DNA of 64,000 nucleotides, taken from Hemibagrus wyckioides. Its lineage: Eukaryota > Chordata > Actinopteri > Siluriformes > Bagridae. Both the position numbers and the translations under genes were made by a program. Shown one piece after another: positions 10,907 through 22,183 of the stretch (position 1 is its first letter; every line of letters starts with the position of its first letter). The notes under the pieces were generated by a model. It was not told the origin of the DNA and did not search any database. It worked only from the letters and a program-made list of their open reading frames with translations. The stretch is taken from contig NC_080713.1 of NCBI RefSeq assembly GCF_019097595.1, positions 13,654,199 to 13,718,198 of the forward strand, written 5' to 3'.

Positions 10907-11263
10907 GTAAGAAAACCATTTGAATATTGTCTGGTTTTGTCTGGTGAGTTTTTCTAACTATTTTACTAGTTTCTTGGTGTTTTTGAATTACTACAATGTG
11001 ATTATATGCCTAATTTTTATACAGTTTAAAAGTGAGAATATTTAAATACAATTTACAGACATGATTGCTAATGCCATAAAATCAATTATTAATTGTAAAA
11101 TAATATTTGTAACTCTCCTGTTAGTCTGAAAAGTCTATACTTATCTTTAGATGTAAAAAATCTCAGCAACTGCAAAAAAATATTATTGATTATTATCTAT
11201 ATGATCAAATTAGTAGTTGAATTAGGGAAGTTTATTTAGATATTTAACTATTTTTTTGAACAG
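10907..11263 (+). other. reln intron, plain
   Basis: A 357-base AT-rich intron. Nothing but the splice signals is seen. Confidence 0.7.
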
Positions 11264-11457
11264 CTCTGCACTCGTCAGCTGGTAACTGTGGATTTGAACT
11301 TGACCAACGCTGAATTTGTACAGTTCTACTTCATGTATGGCTGCATGGCACCCCCTACCAGCCGGAACCAAAGTGTTTTATTGGAGTTCAGTCTGACGGG
11401 AGGCATCAGCTGGAGTTTACTGACAGAGATAAACTATGATCAATACAGCAAGCCAGG
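11264..11457 (+). CDS. reln: reln exon: repeat 6 B sub-repeat
   Basis: The acceptor is TTTTTTTGAACAG ending at 11263 and the donor is GTATGA at 11458. It encodes [47 protein letters not shown] and ends YDQYSKPG. The match to mammalian repeat 6B is strong. Confidence 0.96.
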
Positions 11458-11690
11458 GTATGACTAACTGCTCATGTCTGGAAGGCCTTTATCATGATCA
11501 CCATAATGTTGACACAATGAAAATATCAAAGCTTGGTCTGTTAAATATTATAAGGGCATATTATAGTTTCCTTTGTTTTATTTCATTGCTTAAGCAATTC
11601 TGCTGAAGTCAGCAGTGTTTATTGAAAATGATTACTTCTTTATTTATTCTTTTACTATCAAAATTGTGATATTAGCATTAACTTCCACAG

Positions 11691-11950
11691 GTTTGTGAAT
11701 GTACTGTTGCCCCCTACTGCCCAGGCAGTAGGAGTGCAGCTCCGCTGGTGGCAGCCACAGCATGATGGAGCAGACCGTGCAGACTGGGCACTAGACAATG
11801 TGCTAATTTCTGGCTCAGATACACATATTCAGATCTCAGACACATTTGTCACAGCTGCATTACCCAGTCATGAGAGATCTCCAGCTGATGGAACACTGTT
11901 TGGCCACATTAGGACAGTAAGCCAAGATGAAATGAGCAGCAACAGAAGAG
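11691..11950 (+). CDS. reln: reln exon: end of repeat 6, C-t processing site
   Basis: The acceptor is CTTCCACAG ending at 11690 and the donor is GTATGA at 11951. It encodes [38 protein letters not shown] and the linker to repeat 7 with [12 protein letters not shown]. In mammals the C-t cleavage is reported between the Ala and Asp of the same HERSPAD sequence; here these codons are at 11884-11889. The linker after SPAD has diverged. Confidence 0.95.
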
Positions 11951-12119
11951 GTATGACATATGCATATTTTTAAAAACATGCAATACGGGCCTTCAACTAT
12001 GATTTTTGTGGATGAATGTATAGAAATTCAAGAAAGGTAAATCACATCATGTATTTTTGCATTATAATAATTCAAAATACAAATCCAATCCGACACAATA
12101 GCACAAAAGCAAAAATTCA

Positions 12120-12400
12120 ACAATAAAAAAAATGGCTTCAAAAGATCTATATTTTACAGTGCCCCAGTCATAGCCCAGACCTCAATCCCATGGAAAATGA
12201 CTTAAAACACAATATATGCTGAGCACAATATATCTCCTCACCATTGTATAGACCTGGAACATTTCTGAAAGGAAGAGAAGCATGAAATTGCCAAATGAAG
12301 ATGTACAGAGTTTGTAGACTTTTAGCAAAAAAAAATAAGCCGAGGCTAAATCCACACCGACCAGAGTGTTTTTCTCGCTAGTGGTGAACAAACTAGACAA
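12120..12400 (+). mobile_element. Tc1-like transposase C-terminal scrap
   Basis: The + strand reads CPSHSPDLNPMEND, the third catalytic motif of Tc1 transposases (SPDLNPIE), followed by a degraded C-terminal helix region. It has no ends and no open frame. Confidence 0.45.
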
Positions 12401-12624
12401 GTTTAGAATTTGGACACCTACACCTAATCAGAGACTGATAAGAAACTGCAATACTATGGACTTCTTGGACTTGTCTTAATAATAGCATTCCAAAAAGTGT
12501 GCTGATAGAGAAGCTGCAGTCACAGGTAAAAAACAACTGAGCTGGGGGCTTATGCATTTATGTAACTAAAACATGGTGTACTGTCTCTATCACTGTTTGT
12601 TCCCACTGCTGAATACCTGATTAT

Positions 12625-12930
12625 TAAGTGCAGGCCCTTCACCAAACCGGTCATGCTGAACGATGTCACAGGCAGCAAAGTTCTCCGCAGCTTCTTCAGA
12701 CCCTTTCATGTCTGTCACATGTGCTCAGGGTGAACCTGCTCTCATCATTCCTGTTTTTGGGGTCGTCTCATTGTTGCCTATCTAGTGCATCTGTTGTTAA
12801 TTTCATCAAAACCAAAGCAGCTGAAACTGATTAACAACCCCCTCTGCTACTTAACCATTCAAAACCCAGGAGTTTAATTAACTTGATGCTATACAATGAT
12901 TAAAAAGTTTTCTTTAACTTTTTGAGCTGA
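12625..12930 (-). mobile_element. Tc1-like element, terminal fragment
   Basis: This stretch is closely similar to the right part of the fuller copy at 45280-46669: ACCAAAGCAGCTGAAACT, CAACCCCCTCTGCTACTTAA, then GAGTTTAATTAACTTGATGC and an end in CTTTTTGAGC. The left half of the element is missing. Confidence 0.6.
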
Positions 12931-13207
12931 CAGAGAGGGAGTCTAGAAGCACCACAAGATGCAGTTATTGCAAGCAAGAGATGTTATTTTGTTATTTGGT
13001 ATATAGATGTTATTTACTTATTTATTTAAATGCAAACTGTTCTATGTTTTATGTTGTTTAACACATATGGATGTAAATACCAGGAAATAGAAAATGAAGT
13101 CCTAAACTCTCATCACATATCAATATTTTGACCTTAAACTGAATTGTCTTTGGTATATTCATGCAATTTGAATGACTATTGAAAACTTTTTTAATCTACT
13201 TCCACAG

Positions 13208-13362
13208 TAAGTGACTACTGGCTCTTCTCAGAAGATTGCTCTGTACAACAATTCTGCCTTTCCTCAGATGAGGTAATGGTATGTGGCAAAGAGGATGGCC
13301 AAGAGGTATCTGCTGTTACACATGACATCATCCCAGGTAAAGGCTGGGTCATGCAGTTTAAG
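13208..13362 (+). CDS. reln: reln exon: start of repeat 7 A
   Basis: The acceptor is CTTCCACAG ending at 13207 and the donor is GTCAGT at 13363. It encodes [33 protein letters not shown] and ends GKGWVMQFK. An internal CAGGTAAAG at 13333-13341 looks like a donor, but homology requires read-through. Confidence 0.95.
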
Positions 13363-13533
13363 GTCAGTGTATGACTTTTATTCATCAGTGTTATCATCAC
13401 TATAATGATAATAATATCATAATCCAAGCTCAGCACCTAATAAGGTAGCCTAGATATGTGATGTGTCAATATGAGATTTTGAGATTTTGTTTATTTGTCT
13501 TATATGCTACACTGTATTTGTGTGTATTTGCAG

Positions 13534-13748
13534 ATAGCGGTTGGGTGCAATGTGCCAGAGAGACATGCTGAACGGCATATCCATGTCCAGTATTCAGTAG
13601 ACTTTGGTGTCTCTTGGAAGTATCTGGTGCCACTATGCCTTCCATCTGACACTCACTGTGGAGGACAAGTGTCCCAGCCTTCTGTCTTCTTTCCTGCAAA
13701 AGGCTGGAAGAGAGCTGTTTATCCCTTGCCTGACAGCCTTACAGACAT
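13534..13748 (+). CDS. reln: reln exon: repeat 7 A sub-repeat
   Basis: The acceptor is TATTTGCAG ending at 13533 and the donor is GTAAGT at 13749. It encodes [50 protein letters not shown] and ends DSLTD. It ends in phase 2 and joins an exon 15.6 kb downstream. Confidence 0.95.
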
Positions 13749-13869
13749 GTAAGTGCATGTTTCAACTCCTACACAGTGTGTATGTAAATGGCCATACATA
13801 TTTACATTATTTATAGAAAAGGTTTTCACAGAATTGAAAATAAAAAATACAAATAATACATTACAGATG

Positions 13870-15800
13870 TTACACAGCCCCCCCACCCCTAAGTGCTTAG
13901 TCAGTGAGCACAGTGTTCATGAGAGCTCTCTCTTGGTCTTGAGCCTGGGTTTTCAGGGTGACCATCATGAAATTCACAACTATGTTTGTGGTCAAATATG
14001 TTATGCAGGGGCAACCAGCTCTATTTGCAAGGACCATACCCCTCCCACTCAACATGGTACTTCAGTTTCCCATTCCTGTGCTGAAAGGATGGATTTGACC
14101 AGATAGGCAGGACATCATTTTAAAAGATTTAGCTGGAATGGCCCTGGGTTGTTTGGCATTAAATTGAAGACATGAAAAGTAGGTAAAATGCTGCAGTGTC
14201 ATGGGGATAGAGTTATGTGATGGAGCTGATTTCCTTAAGTATCTTGTATGAACCAAGGTATATATGGTTCAGTTTTCTGGAGGTTAGTGGTTGCCTGAAG
14301 TCCTTGGTAGCAAGCCAAACCCAATTTCCTAGTGGACAGTGGGTTACACTACTTGGTGTCAGCTGGCATTTATAAGTCTTTGGGCTGATACCACAGTACA
14401 CACAGAAAAGGTGTAAAAGTGCCATGTGGATTTCTGAGCATACTGCACATATATTAGGCCACTAGTATTTATTCTGTAGCACTTGATGTTTATTTAATAT
14501 CTGGGTGACCAGTGGCTATGAAAGTGTGTGCACATGTAATAAGCTTGTTCTGGAACTTGGTCAATCCAAACACCCAGTTTGAGATATAAGAACAAGGAGC
14601 TTGCCATTAAGGCATGCAGTCAATTGGTTAATGATGGAAGGATAGGCTTCACATTTTTTCTCTTGGCTCGGCAGTGTAGATACGGAAAAATGCATCTGCT
14701 TAGCCAGGTTAACATGAGAGGGTGAACTGGAAACTGGCAAATTGCAAGTAACATGCTTGATAGGACTTTAGAAATTTAGTTGTTTGAAGGTATTTTTTTC
14801 TTATGGTAAGTAAATATGACAAATAGATGCTCAGCTCTACCCAGTCAATAGTGACACTCTTATAAGGGTAGTTTAATTGCAAGCAGCTCTTCATTAGTAA
14901 AGTTGTAATTTCATTTTGCTGAGGACAATTTTCTTGGAAAAAAAAGTCTATGGAATGTAACAGGCTTCTTGCTGAATCATTGAAACAGGACTTTCCCTAC
15001 CCCAGTTCATATACATCCAGTTCAATGACAAAAGGGTCTTAAAAGCTCAAGGTGTTTAAGTATGGGGGCTCTAGTAAATGCTGTCTGGAGTTGAATTTCT
15101 TGCTGAGGGGCTCCAGGTCAGGTACTTAATCTCTTCTTAAGCATGGACATTGAAGGATGGGCAATGAAACTAACTTCCCAATTGAAGTTGCAATAAAAGT
15201 TGGTGAAGCCAACTTTTATCTGCAAGAAAAAAATTCTGCAAGTCTTTAACTGTCCAAGGTATTGGCCAGTTACAGCATTCACTTTAGCTTGGACCATGGA
15301 GACCCTATCTGAGATAATGATGTTCCCCAGAAACAAAATTCTGCACCAGAGAACTTCACATTTTTCACATGAAGCTGGTGTTGCAGGAGGCAAGTACCTG
15401 CCTAGCATTGAACCCATTGCATCTCTAGAGGGGGGGAGTAAAATAGAATATCAGAATTGTTTATAATAATGTATCTTTTCAGCATGTCTTCCAGGACATC
15501 ATTAACAAGTACCTGGAAAATGGAGGGTGCACCTAAAGCATTATCAAATATCCATTGTGGCCTGTGGCAGTGTTTAAATGAAAATGTCTTGGGAGTCTTG
15601 CTGCAATGGAAAACTTTCTGAAGACAAAGAAAAATTAAACTCACAGAGACACAGTTGGCTCCAGGGAGAAGAACTGCAGTGACCAAGATGTTAAATGCAA
15701 TTTTATAATTCAATGCACAGGGATAGTGTTTTTTTGATTCTTTACAAAGAAACAAAGCCAAAATTAACATGAATTATCATATATGATTAACATGAAAGGA
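13870..15800 (-). mobile_element. Ty3/Gypsy pol, degenerate
   Basis: From high to low coordinates on the - strand, several frames give a reverse transcriptase (GHNGYLIMPL-like segment, then LVNDVLEDMLKR and a degraded YxDD near 15450). These are followed by the connection region (KCEVLWCRILFLGNIIIS, QAKVNAVT, VGFTNFYCNF at 15118-15417) and an integrase C-terminus (LGNWVWLATKDFRQPLTSRK near 14300). Stops and frameshifts are many, so it is inactive. The Tc1 element at 15811 abuts it. Confidence 0.75.
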
Positions 15801-15810
15801 CATATACATA

Positions 15811-17078
15811 CAGGGGTTGGACAATGAAACTGAAACGCCTGGTTTTAGACCACAATAATTCATTAGTATGGTGTAGGGCCTCCTTTTGCGGCCAATACAG
15901 CATCAATTCGTCTTGGGAATGACAGATACAAGTCCTGCACAGTGGCCAGAGGGATTCTGAGCCATTCTTCTTGCAGAATAGTGGCCAGGTCACTACATGA
16001 TGCTGGTGGAGGAAAACATTTCCTGACTTGCTCCTCCAAAACACCCCAAAGTGGCTCAATAATATTTAGATCTGGTGACTGTGCAGGCCATGGGAGATGT
16101 TCAACTTCACTTTCATGTTCATCAAACCACTCTGTCACCAGTCTTGCTGTGTGTATTGGTGCATTATCATCCTGATACACAGCACCACCTTCAGGATACA
16201 ATGTTTGAACCATTGGGTGCACATGGTCCTCCAGAATGGTTCGGTAGTCCTTGGCAGTGACGCGCCCATCTAGCACAAGTATTGGGCCTAGGGAATGCCA
16301 TGATATTGCAGCCCAAACCATCACTGATCCACCCCCATGCTTCACTCTGGGCATGCAACAGTCTGGGTGGTACGCTTCTTTGGGGCTTCTCCACACCGTA
16401 ACTCTCCCGGATGTGGGAAAGACAGTGAAGGTGGACTCATCAGAGAACAATACATGTTTCACATTGTCCACAGCCCAAGATTTTTGCTGCTGGCACCATT
16501 GAAACCGACGTTTGGCATTGGCATGAGTGAAAAAAGGTTTGGCTATAGCAGCCCGGCCATGTACATTGACCCTGTGGAGCTCCCGACGGACAGTTTTGGT
16601 GGAAACAGGAGAGTTGAGGTGCACATTTAATTCTGCAGTGAGTTGGGCAGCTGTGGTTTTATGTTTTTTGGATACAATCCGGGTTAGCACCCGGACATCC
16701 CTTTCAGACAGCTTCCTCTTGCGTCCACAGTTACTCCTGTTGGATGTGGTTCGTCCTTCTTGGTGGTATGCTGACATTACCCTGGATACTGTGGCTCTTG
16801 ATACATCACAAAGACTTGCTGTCTTAGTCACAGATGCGACAGCAAGACATGCACCAACAATTTGTCCTCTTTTGAACTCTGATGTCACCCATAATGTTGT
16901 GTGCATTGCAATATTTTAAGCAAAACTGTGCTATTACTCTGCTAATTAAACCTTCACACTCTGCTCTTACTGGTGGAATGTGCAATCAATGAAGATTGGC
17001 CACCAGGCTGGTCAAATTTAGCCATGAAACCTCCAACACTAAATTGGCCAGTGTTTCAGTTTCATTGTCCAACCCCTG
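15811..17078 (-). mobile_element. intact Tc1/mariner element, DD36E type
   Basis: The ends are perfect 26-base inverted repeats starting CAGGGGTTGGACAATGAAAC on each side, flanked by TA at 15809-15810 and 17079-17080, the expected target duplication. The 1,268-base element encloses one uninterrupted transposase gene. Perfect ends plus an open gene suggest a young, possibly mobilisable copy. The catalytic spacing puts it in the DD36E group described as Incomer rather than the usual DD34E Tc1 group. Confidence 0.9.
15863..16906 (-). CDS. Tc1/mariner transposase, DD36E, full length
   Basis: The 347-residue protein would cut and paste its own element at TA sites in the nucleus. Residues 1-55 form the first helix-turn-helix, with a GRKRKL AT-hook-like motif at 61-66. 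A second helix-turn-helix spans roughly 70-115. The DDE core has Asp156 (FSDES), Asp247 (QDDNAP) and Glu284 (LNIIEPLW). There are 36 residues between the last two and 90 between the first two. KRKL at 63-66 may be part of a nuclear localisation signal. The start codon lies 172 bases inside the right end, a normal distance for the superfamily, and the length is typical (about 340). No stop or frameshift is seen. Activity is inferred, not shown. Confidence 0.9.
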   Translation of the reverse strand: MHTTLWVTSEFKRGQIVGACLAVASVTKTASLCDVSRATVSRVMSAYHQEGRTTSNRSNCGRKRKLSERDVRVLTRIVSKKHKTTAAQLTAELNVHLNSPVSTKTVRRELHRVNVHGRAAIAKPFFTHANAKRRFQWCQQQKSWAVDNVKHVLFSDESTFTVFPTSGRVTVWRSPKEAYHPDCCMPRVKHGGGSVMVWAAISWHSLGPILVLDGRVTAKDYRTILEDHVHPMVQTLYPEGGAVYQDDNAPIHTARLVTEWFDEHESEVEHLPWPAQSPDLNIIEPLWGVLEEQVRKCFPPPASCSDLATILQEEWLRIPLATVQDLYLSFPRRIDAVLAAKGGPTPY

Positions 17079-17084
17079 TATATG

Positions 17085-17271
17085 TATGGTAAAAAATAAA
17101 AAATAAAAACATTGAACTTTGTGAATTGCTGGTAAGGATTACATTTTCTTGACATTGGGCCATCAGTCTATTCTATTCATCATACATACAAAAACATGAC
17201 CAGAACTTCACATCAGTCCTGATAGAGACAACATCCCTCTCTGCCTTAAATCTGGCCCTTAAATATATGTG
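17085..17271 (-). repeat. repeat segment shared with 26670-26860
   Basis: ATTCATCATACATACAAAAA and TCCCTCTCTGCCTTAAATCT here, together with AAATTAACATGAATTATCAT just left of the Tc1 element, recur in order at 26685-26860 without the Tc1 element. It is probably part of a Gypsy LTR or leader. Confidence 0.45.
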
Positions 17272-17590
17272 TAAGAATTGGTCAGGAACAGGCAGTTTGG
17301 ATTCCATTTGCAGCATTTATTGAATAACCAAGCCAGACAAATTCGACATATAATCCAAAAACAGTCAGTAAAGGCAGTTCAAAACACAAAAAATGCAGTC
17401 TGTGGAGGTAACAAATCTGAAAACACTAGGCAAAGAAAATGTTTGGTCAAAATACACAAAAACAAGTCGATACATGGTAGCACAATTAACAAGGAATACT
17501 GCACATACTCAGCCCAGGTGAAGAACTCACTCCATCTCAGCTGTAGTAGGTCTGTAAGAAGCAGGCCAGCTCTTGATTATCACATTCAGC
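17272..17590 (-). mobile_element. probable Gypsy 3' LTR
   Basis: On the - strand the sequence contains ATTCAATAAATGCTGC, a polyadenylation signal in LTR context, and ends in ...CCAATTCTTACA at 17272. Its position directly after the integrase remnant at 17599 is where a 3' LTR should be. No second LTR was found to pair with it. Confidence 0.4.
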
Positions 17591-17598
17591 TTGGCCAT

Positions 17599-18780
17599 TC
17601 AACCAGGGGATGTAACCAGATGTGAGGCTGACGTTGAACCCAAACCTTCACAGAAGGCCTGCCACACACGTGAGAGGAACTGGGGCCCCCAACCGGACAG
17701 GATGTCCACTGGCATGCTGTAGTTCCTAAAGATGGCCCATAAGCACCTTGGCTGACTCCCTGCATGTGGAGATCCCCTCTTTAGAGAAGCAGTCAACCGT
17801 GCCCAGGGTGGTGGTGTATCCATGGAGGGAACATTCTGCTTGGAGGGTGGGCATCCCAGGGGATTTTATTCACCTGAGTGTGATGAATTGCAATGAAAAC
17901 GAAGGGTGAGAGGATGGGTTCGGGTGTTAATGGCTTGTCGGCAGGATCATGACAACAGGAGAGAGCATCTGCTTTAGTATTTTTGGAACTTGGATGATAG
18001 ATCACAGTAAAGTTGAATCTGATGAAAAAGAGAGCTGGGCTTGACAAGAGCTAAGTCATTTAGCATTTTTGATATATTCCAAATTTCGGTGTTCTGTGAT
18101 GACTTAAAATGGGTGTCAATCCCCCTCAAGCCAGTGTCTCCACTCCTCTGGTGCCTCTTTTCGGACAGCAGCTCCCTGTTGCAAACATCATAGTTGCTCC
18201 CGGTGGGAGTGAGATTCCTGAAGAAATATGCACAAAAGAATAGCTTGCCCAGAGTGCAGTGTCATTGTGAGAGCATGCCCCTGATGCCACAACTAGACAC
18301 ATCTAGCTCCACAAGGAAAGGGATATTGGGATCTGGGTGTTGGAAGATGGGAAGCCCATAGAAATAAGTAAAGGCCAGGAATCTTTGAAGTTCCTTAATG
18401 CTTGAACGTGTGGGCCATTCCTTTAGTGCCTGCACTTTGCATACGCCCATCTTCACCCCCTGCTGGCTAAGGATGTAACACAGGAAACTGATGGCATCCT
18501 TGTGGAATTCAAACTTTTCAGGTTTAACCATGAGCTGGTGCTGTAGTATGTGGGATAAGTGTAGTGTAGTGCCCCCTGGTGGTGTGGAAGTAAGTCTTCA
18601 ATTTGTCCCCTTCAAGATCAGGTTATATGTGCTGCACAGATCCAGCTTGGTGATTAGCGGGACTTCCTGAGTACCACCGGTGGTAGAGGGTACAGATACC
18701 AGACAGTGATGGCATTAAGGCTGTAATCTATAGAGGGTCTCAGACCACCATCCCACTTTTCCACAAAGAAGAATCCAGGT
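17599..18780 (-). mobile_element. Ty3/Gypsy pol, degenerate copy
   Basis: The order on the - strand is correct for Gypsy. A reverse transcriptase start ([19 protein letters not shown]) lies near 18720-18770, and a connection segment ([20 protein letters not shown]) at 18262-18531. The RNase H end ([14 protein letters not shown]) is near 17990 and integrase core pieces (ILSGWGPQFLSRVWQAF) near 17690. Many stops make it inactive. The high-coordinate end is fused to a Tc1 fragment at about 18785. Confidence 0.75.
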
Positions 18781-18784
18781 GACA

Positions 18785-19094
18785 CTGGGGAAGTGAAGGG
18801 AGGGATGAAACCAGCTGCAAATGCCAGTCAAGTTCCTCCACACCAAACTTGCTCATCCATGTCTTTATGTATCTTGCTTGGTGCACTGGTGCACAGTCAT
18901 GTTGGAACAGGAAAGGGACATCCCCAAACTGTTCCCACAAAGTTGGGAGCATGAAAATGTCCAAAATGTTTTGGTATGCTGAAGCATTAAGAGTTCCTTT
19001 CACTGGAACTAAGGGACCAAGCCCAACTCCTGAAAAACAACACCTGAATTCAATTATTTGAAGGGGTGTCTCAAAATGTTTGGCAATATAGTGT
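18785..19094 (-). mobile_element. internally deleted Tc1-like element
   Basis: The - strand starts at a Tc1 end (CACTATATTGCC...GAGACACCCCTTC) near 19094. It passes within about 60 bases into the middle of a transposase: [45 protein letters not shown]. The first half of the transposase is missing. The same family, in the other orientation, lies at 24690-25340. Confidence 0.65.
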
Positions 19095-20400
19095 ATTTCC
19101 CACCAAGTTGAGAAAAAGGGACAATGTGTTATTAATATATAAATCTTTGATGTTAAGAATTCCTTTATCATGCCACTCCCTAAAAACTTTATCTGTAAAT
19201 GTGGATTGAATGTGTGATTATACCAGATAGGAGAAAAAGGAGAAGCACAGGGTAATTTGAGTACTTTTTCACTTACCATATTTTTATGGCATTGTTAAAA
19301 ATGAGGTTACACAGGTTACATTGGCACAAGGAAATCTGCTAAGAACTGAGTCATAGCAATGCATCATCCAATTTGGATGTCAAAGATTTCCAAGTTGCAA
19401 ACCAATCATGGCAATGAGCCTTTGTGATCTGTACAAGCCTTTTCAAGTTTAGCAACACGGGAGAAAACATCTGACAAAGTACCATCATTTGAGATAACGC
19501 AGATTACAACGATTCAGATTTTTTTATTCATGGAATTAGCAAATACTTGGGCTTTTTCCTAATGATGGATTTCATCTGTATGCTCCATCACCTTGTTACC
19601 TTTCCTGGTTTTTGGCTTTGTCATGTTGTCTGCAACCATAAGGAATGGTAATGAGCAAAGTTTGACTATTAAATAATTGATGAAAATAAAAAAATAATTA
19701 AGGGATGAGAAGCACTCAAAAAACACATCTACCCCATGTGATGCTCACCAGCAAACATCATATTCCAAAAATATTTATTAAAAATAAATTGTATACTAGA
19801 AAAACTCAAACTACTGGAATGCATCAAATTCAATTTAATTTCTAGTTATTTGTAAACCATTTACCAATATTCTGCTATGACATGTGCTTTGGCCCTAACA
19901 ACTATAATACCACATTGCTGAATGTGAAATCAATATATATTGAAATCAATATATGAGGTTAGAAGGGTGTAATGAATGCCCCAGAGGATCTAGGATTGAT
20001 AAGTGGACTTTAATTAAGAATAACCATCCAAAGCAAACAGAATCCAAACAGCAATCCAAAAAAGTCAAAAATCAGGCATCATACTTCACAAAACACTTTT
20101 TTCACAAAGAAAGCAGTGTACATGCTGCTTAAATGACCGTGCAACCCGGAAGTGGCTCAATATTCGGGCAAGGGCTCCCTTTCGTGGTCGGGAATAGGTG
20201 TAGTGGTTCGGGATATTACAAAGGGTATGTGTTCTAAAATCAGTGTTGGGACCACCTTGTACACAAAAGATGTTAAACAACAGTATTAACTGATCCTATT
20301 TGCTTCTTCTCCCACAATGTCTATGTGTGAACCCTAAAACCTTTTTTTCACCCATCAACTGAAACTAGACATCCAAAAATGAGCAAGAAAGATAATGAAA
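19095..20400. other. reln intron, mostly unassigned
   Basis: No gene is seen. 19960-20280 has the look of a Gypsy LTR (GGACTTTAATTAAGAATAACC and a later CCAAACAGCAATCC stretch), but no paired copy was found. Confidence 0.3.
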
Positions 20401-21083
20401 AATCACAATAGTTTACATACTATGTGGTATGGGATTGTCAATACCAATTCCATGACATGCCGTAAGATGTCTGTCCCAGAGTTTGTGCAAGGGCACAAGC
20501 ATGCTGAGATCTGAGCATGCCTATCTCTGTAAGACCTGGTAAGTCCAGGTCCAGGGTATATAACCTGATAAACGTGTGCAGAGAAGACCAACCAAGGAAG
20601 GAACAAATATCCTGAAGGGGAAAACCTAGCCAGAGTGCTGGACAAGGCAACCACACTGTGCACCTCATGGACCTGGGCAATTGCCTCTATTACCTGGTGC
20701 ATAAGCAATTACTTGGTGACCAGAATGCCTTTATTGTGGCCACCAAAGCAGACAAAAGGGAAGAGGACTCCACATGCTCGAGTGATGGTTGTAAGTGCTG
20801 AGAGCCCAAACAGCCCAAAATCCCATTATGACCGTGAATGGACAGGCTTGATGTCCTTTACAGCAGGAAGGATAGAAGGAAGGATAGAATCCACCTGATC
20901 AGAAGACAGACATGCCCACATTATGGTCTAATTCCAAGCTACCCCCAAGAAGATGGTTCTCTGAGAAGCAGACAGCAAACTCTGGGTTGCACTTTATCCC
21001 AGAGACCTCATGTGGGAAAGCATGGAATCTTAATGCCTGGTCACCATGTCCCTCGACTGAGCCAAGTTTAGCCAGTCATCTAG

Positions 21084-21407
21084 TTAATTGAGTACACAGA
21101 TTCCCTGGAGACACAATGGTGCTAGGGCAGCATCCATGCACTTGGTGAAAGCTAGACCAAAAGAAAGAACACAGTACTGGTAAGCTTTGCTCCCAAAAGA
21201 GAACCTGGTGAATTTACTGTTCTCTGGCAAGATGCCTATATGAAAATAGACATCCTTCAGGTCTATTGTCACAAACCAGTCTATGGAACTAATCTGTAAA
21301 ATAATGGCCTTGAGTGTAAGCATTTTGAACTTGTAGGTTTGCAGCATACAGTTCAGAGGATTCAGGTCCAAAGTTAGGCACAGCCCCCTGTCCTCCTTGG
21401 GAGCCAA
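21084..21407 (-). pseudogene. DIRS reverse transcriptase fragment
   Basis: The open frame of 107 residues reads KEDRGLCLTLDLNPLNCML, KMLTLKAIILQI, DWFVTIDLKDVYFHIGILPE and YCVLSFGLAFTKCMDAAL. This is the N-terminal half of a DIRS reverse transcriptase with the first catalytic Asp in TIDLKD; the YxDD part is lost. It belongs to the element at 20403-24450. Confidence 0.8.
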
Positions 21408-22183
21408 GATATTTCTGGCTGTAAAACCCAGAGTCTCAATCTGGGAGGGAAGCTTGCTCTATTTCCCTTTCCACAGGTGTGAGAGATGCAGAATGCAAGT
21501 CAGTCTATTCTCACAAAAGTGTGCAGCATGCTCAGAAAAGAGTGAGGACAGGAAGCAAACTGGCCTTTTTCTACAGAATCCAAAACCCATTTTGACACAC
21601 CTGGCAGAAGTTTCCACACTGCTAGGTAGTCTAAGAGAGGTGTTAGCCTTTTGCTGCTCTCGCCTTGCCTGGCACCCTGCAGCAGCAAACTTTCAGTATG
21701 GCTGACCCCCAATACACCAAAGGTGGCAGGGTAGACAGTGGTGGAAATGGCCACAGCAAACCTAGCCCTCAGGTGTCAGGATTCTTTATTGGCCCACCTG
21801 GTGGAGTTCTAACCTCACATCTTCTCTCGCTTGGCGGGCCTGCCCCTGAGTGCATTGATCAGCCTCCTTGTTTTCACACAGGGGGCCTCGGGCTGCAATG
21901 CTACTGTTCTTCCCCTGGGTGTCCACTTGTTGAAGGCCTTCACTTTTTGTTGTGTCAATGGACAAATTATTTAAATGTCACTGATTGTGCTTAGCCACCT
22001 GGCACTTGTTGCTGACTGTTTTAATGGCATCGCAAAGACCCTTACTACAAATCGGTGTATCAATGGCTTTATTCTTTTCTTTAATTCCAATTAAATTAAG
22101 CCACAAATTCCTCTCTTTGACAACAAGAGAAGCCATCAAATGGCAGATGGGGTAGGTCATCTGCTTAGTGGCATGGAGGGCTA

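Larger units (their letters stand above)
11951..13207 (+). other. reln intron with Tc1 scraps
   Basis: A 1.26-kb intron. It contains two short Tc1-like fragments (12120-12400 and 12625-12930) and otherwise AT-rich sequence with no gene. Confidence 0.5.

Noticed and set aside
13333..13341. CAGGTAAAG as an alternative splice donor inside a repeat 7 exon
   Set aside because: Using it would cut the conserved GWVMQFK end and change phase; homology supports the donor at 13363.
21397..21994. Two + strand open frames opposite the DIRS element
   Set aside because: They are antisense shadows of the - strand DIRS coding region.
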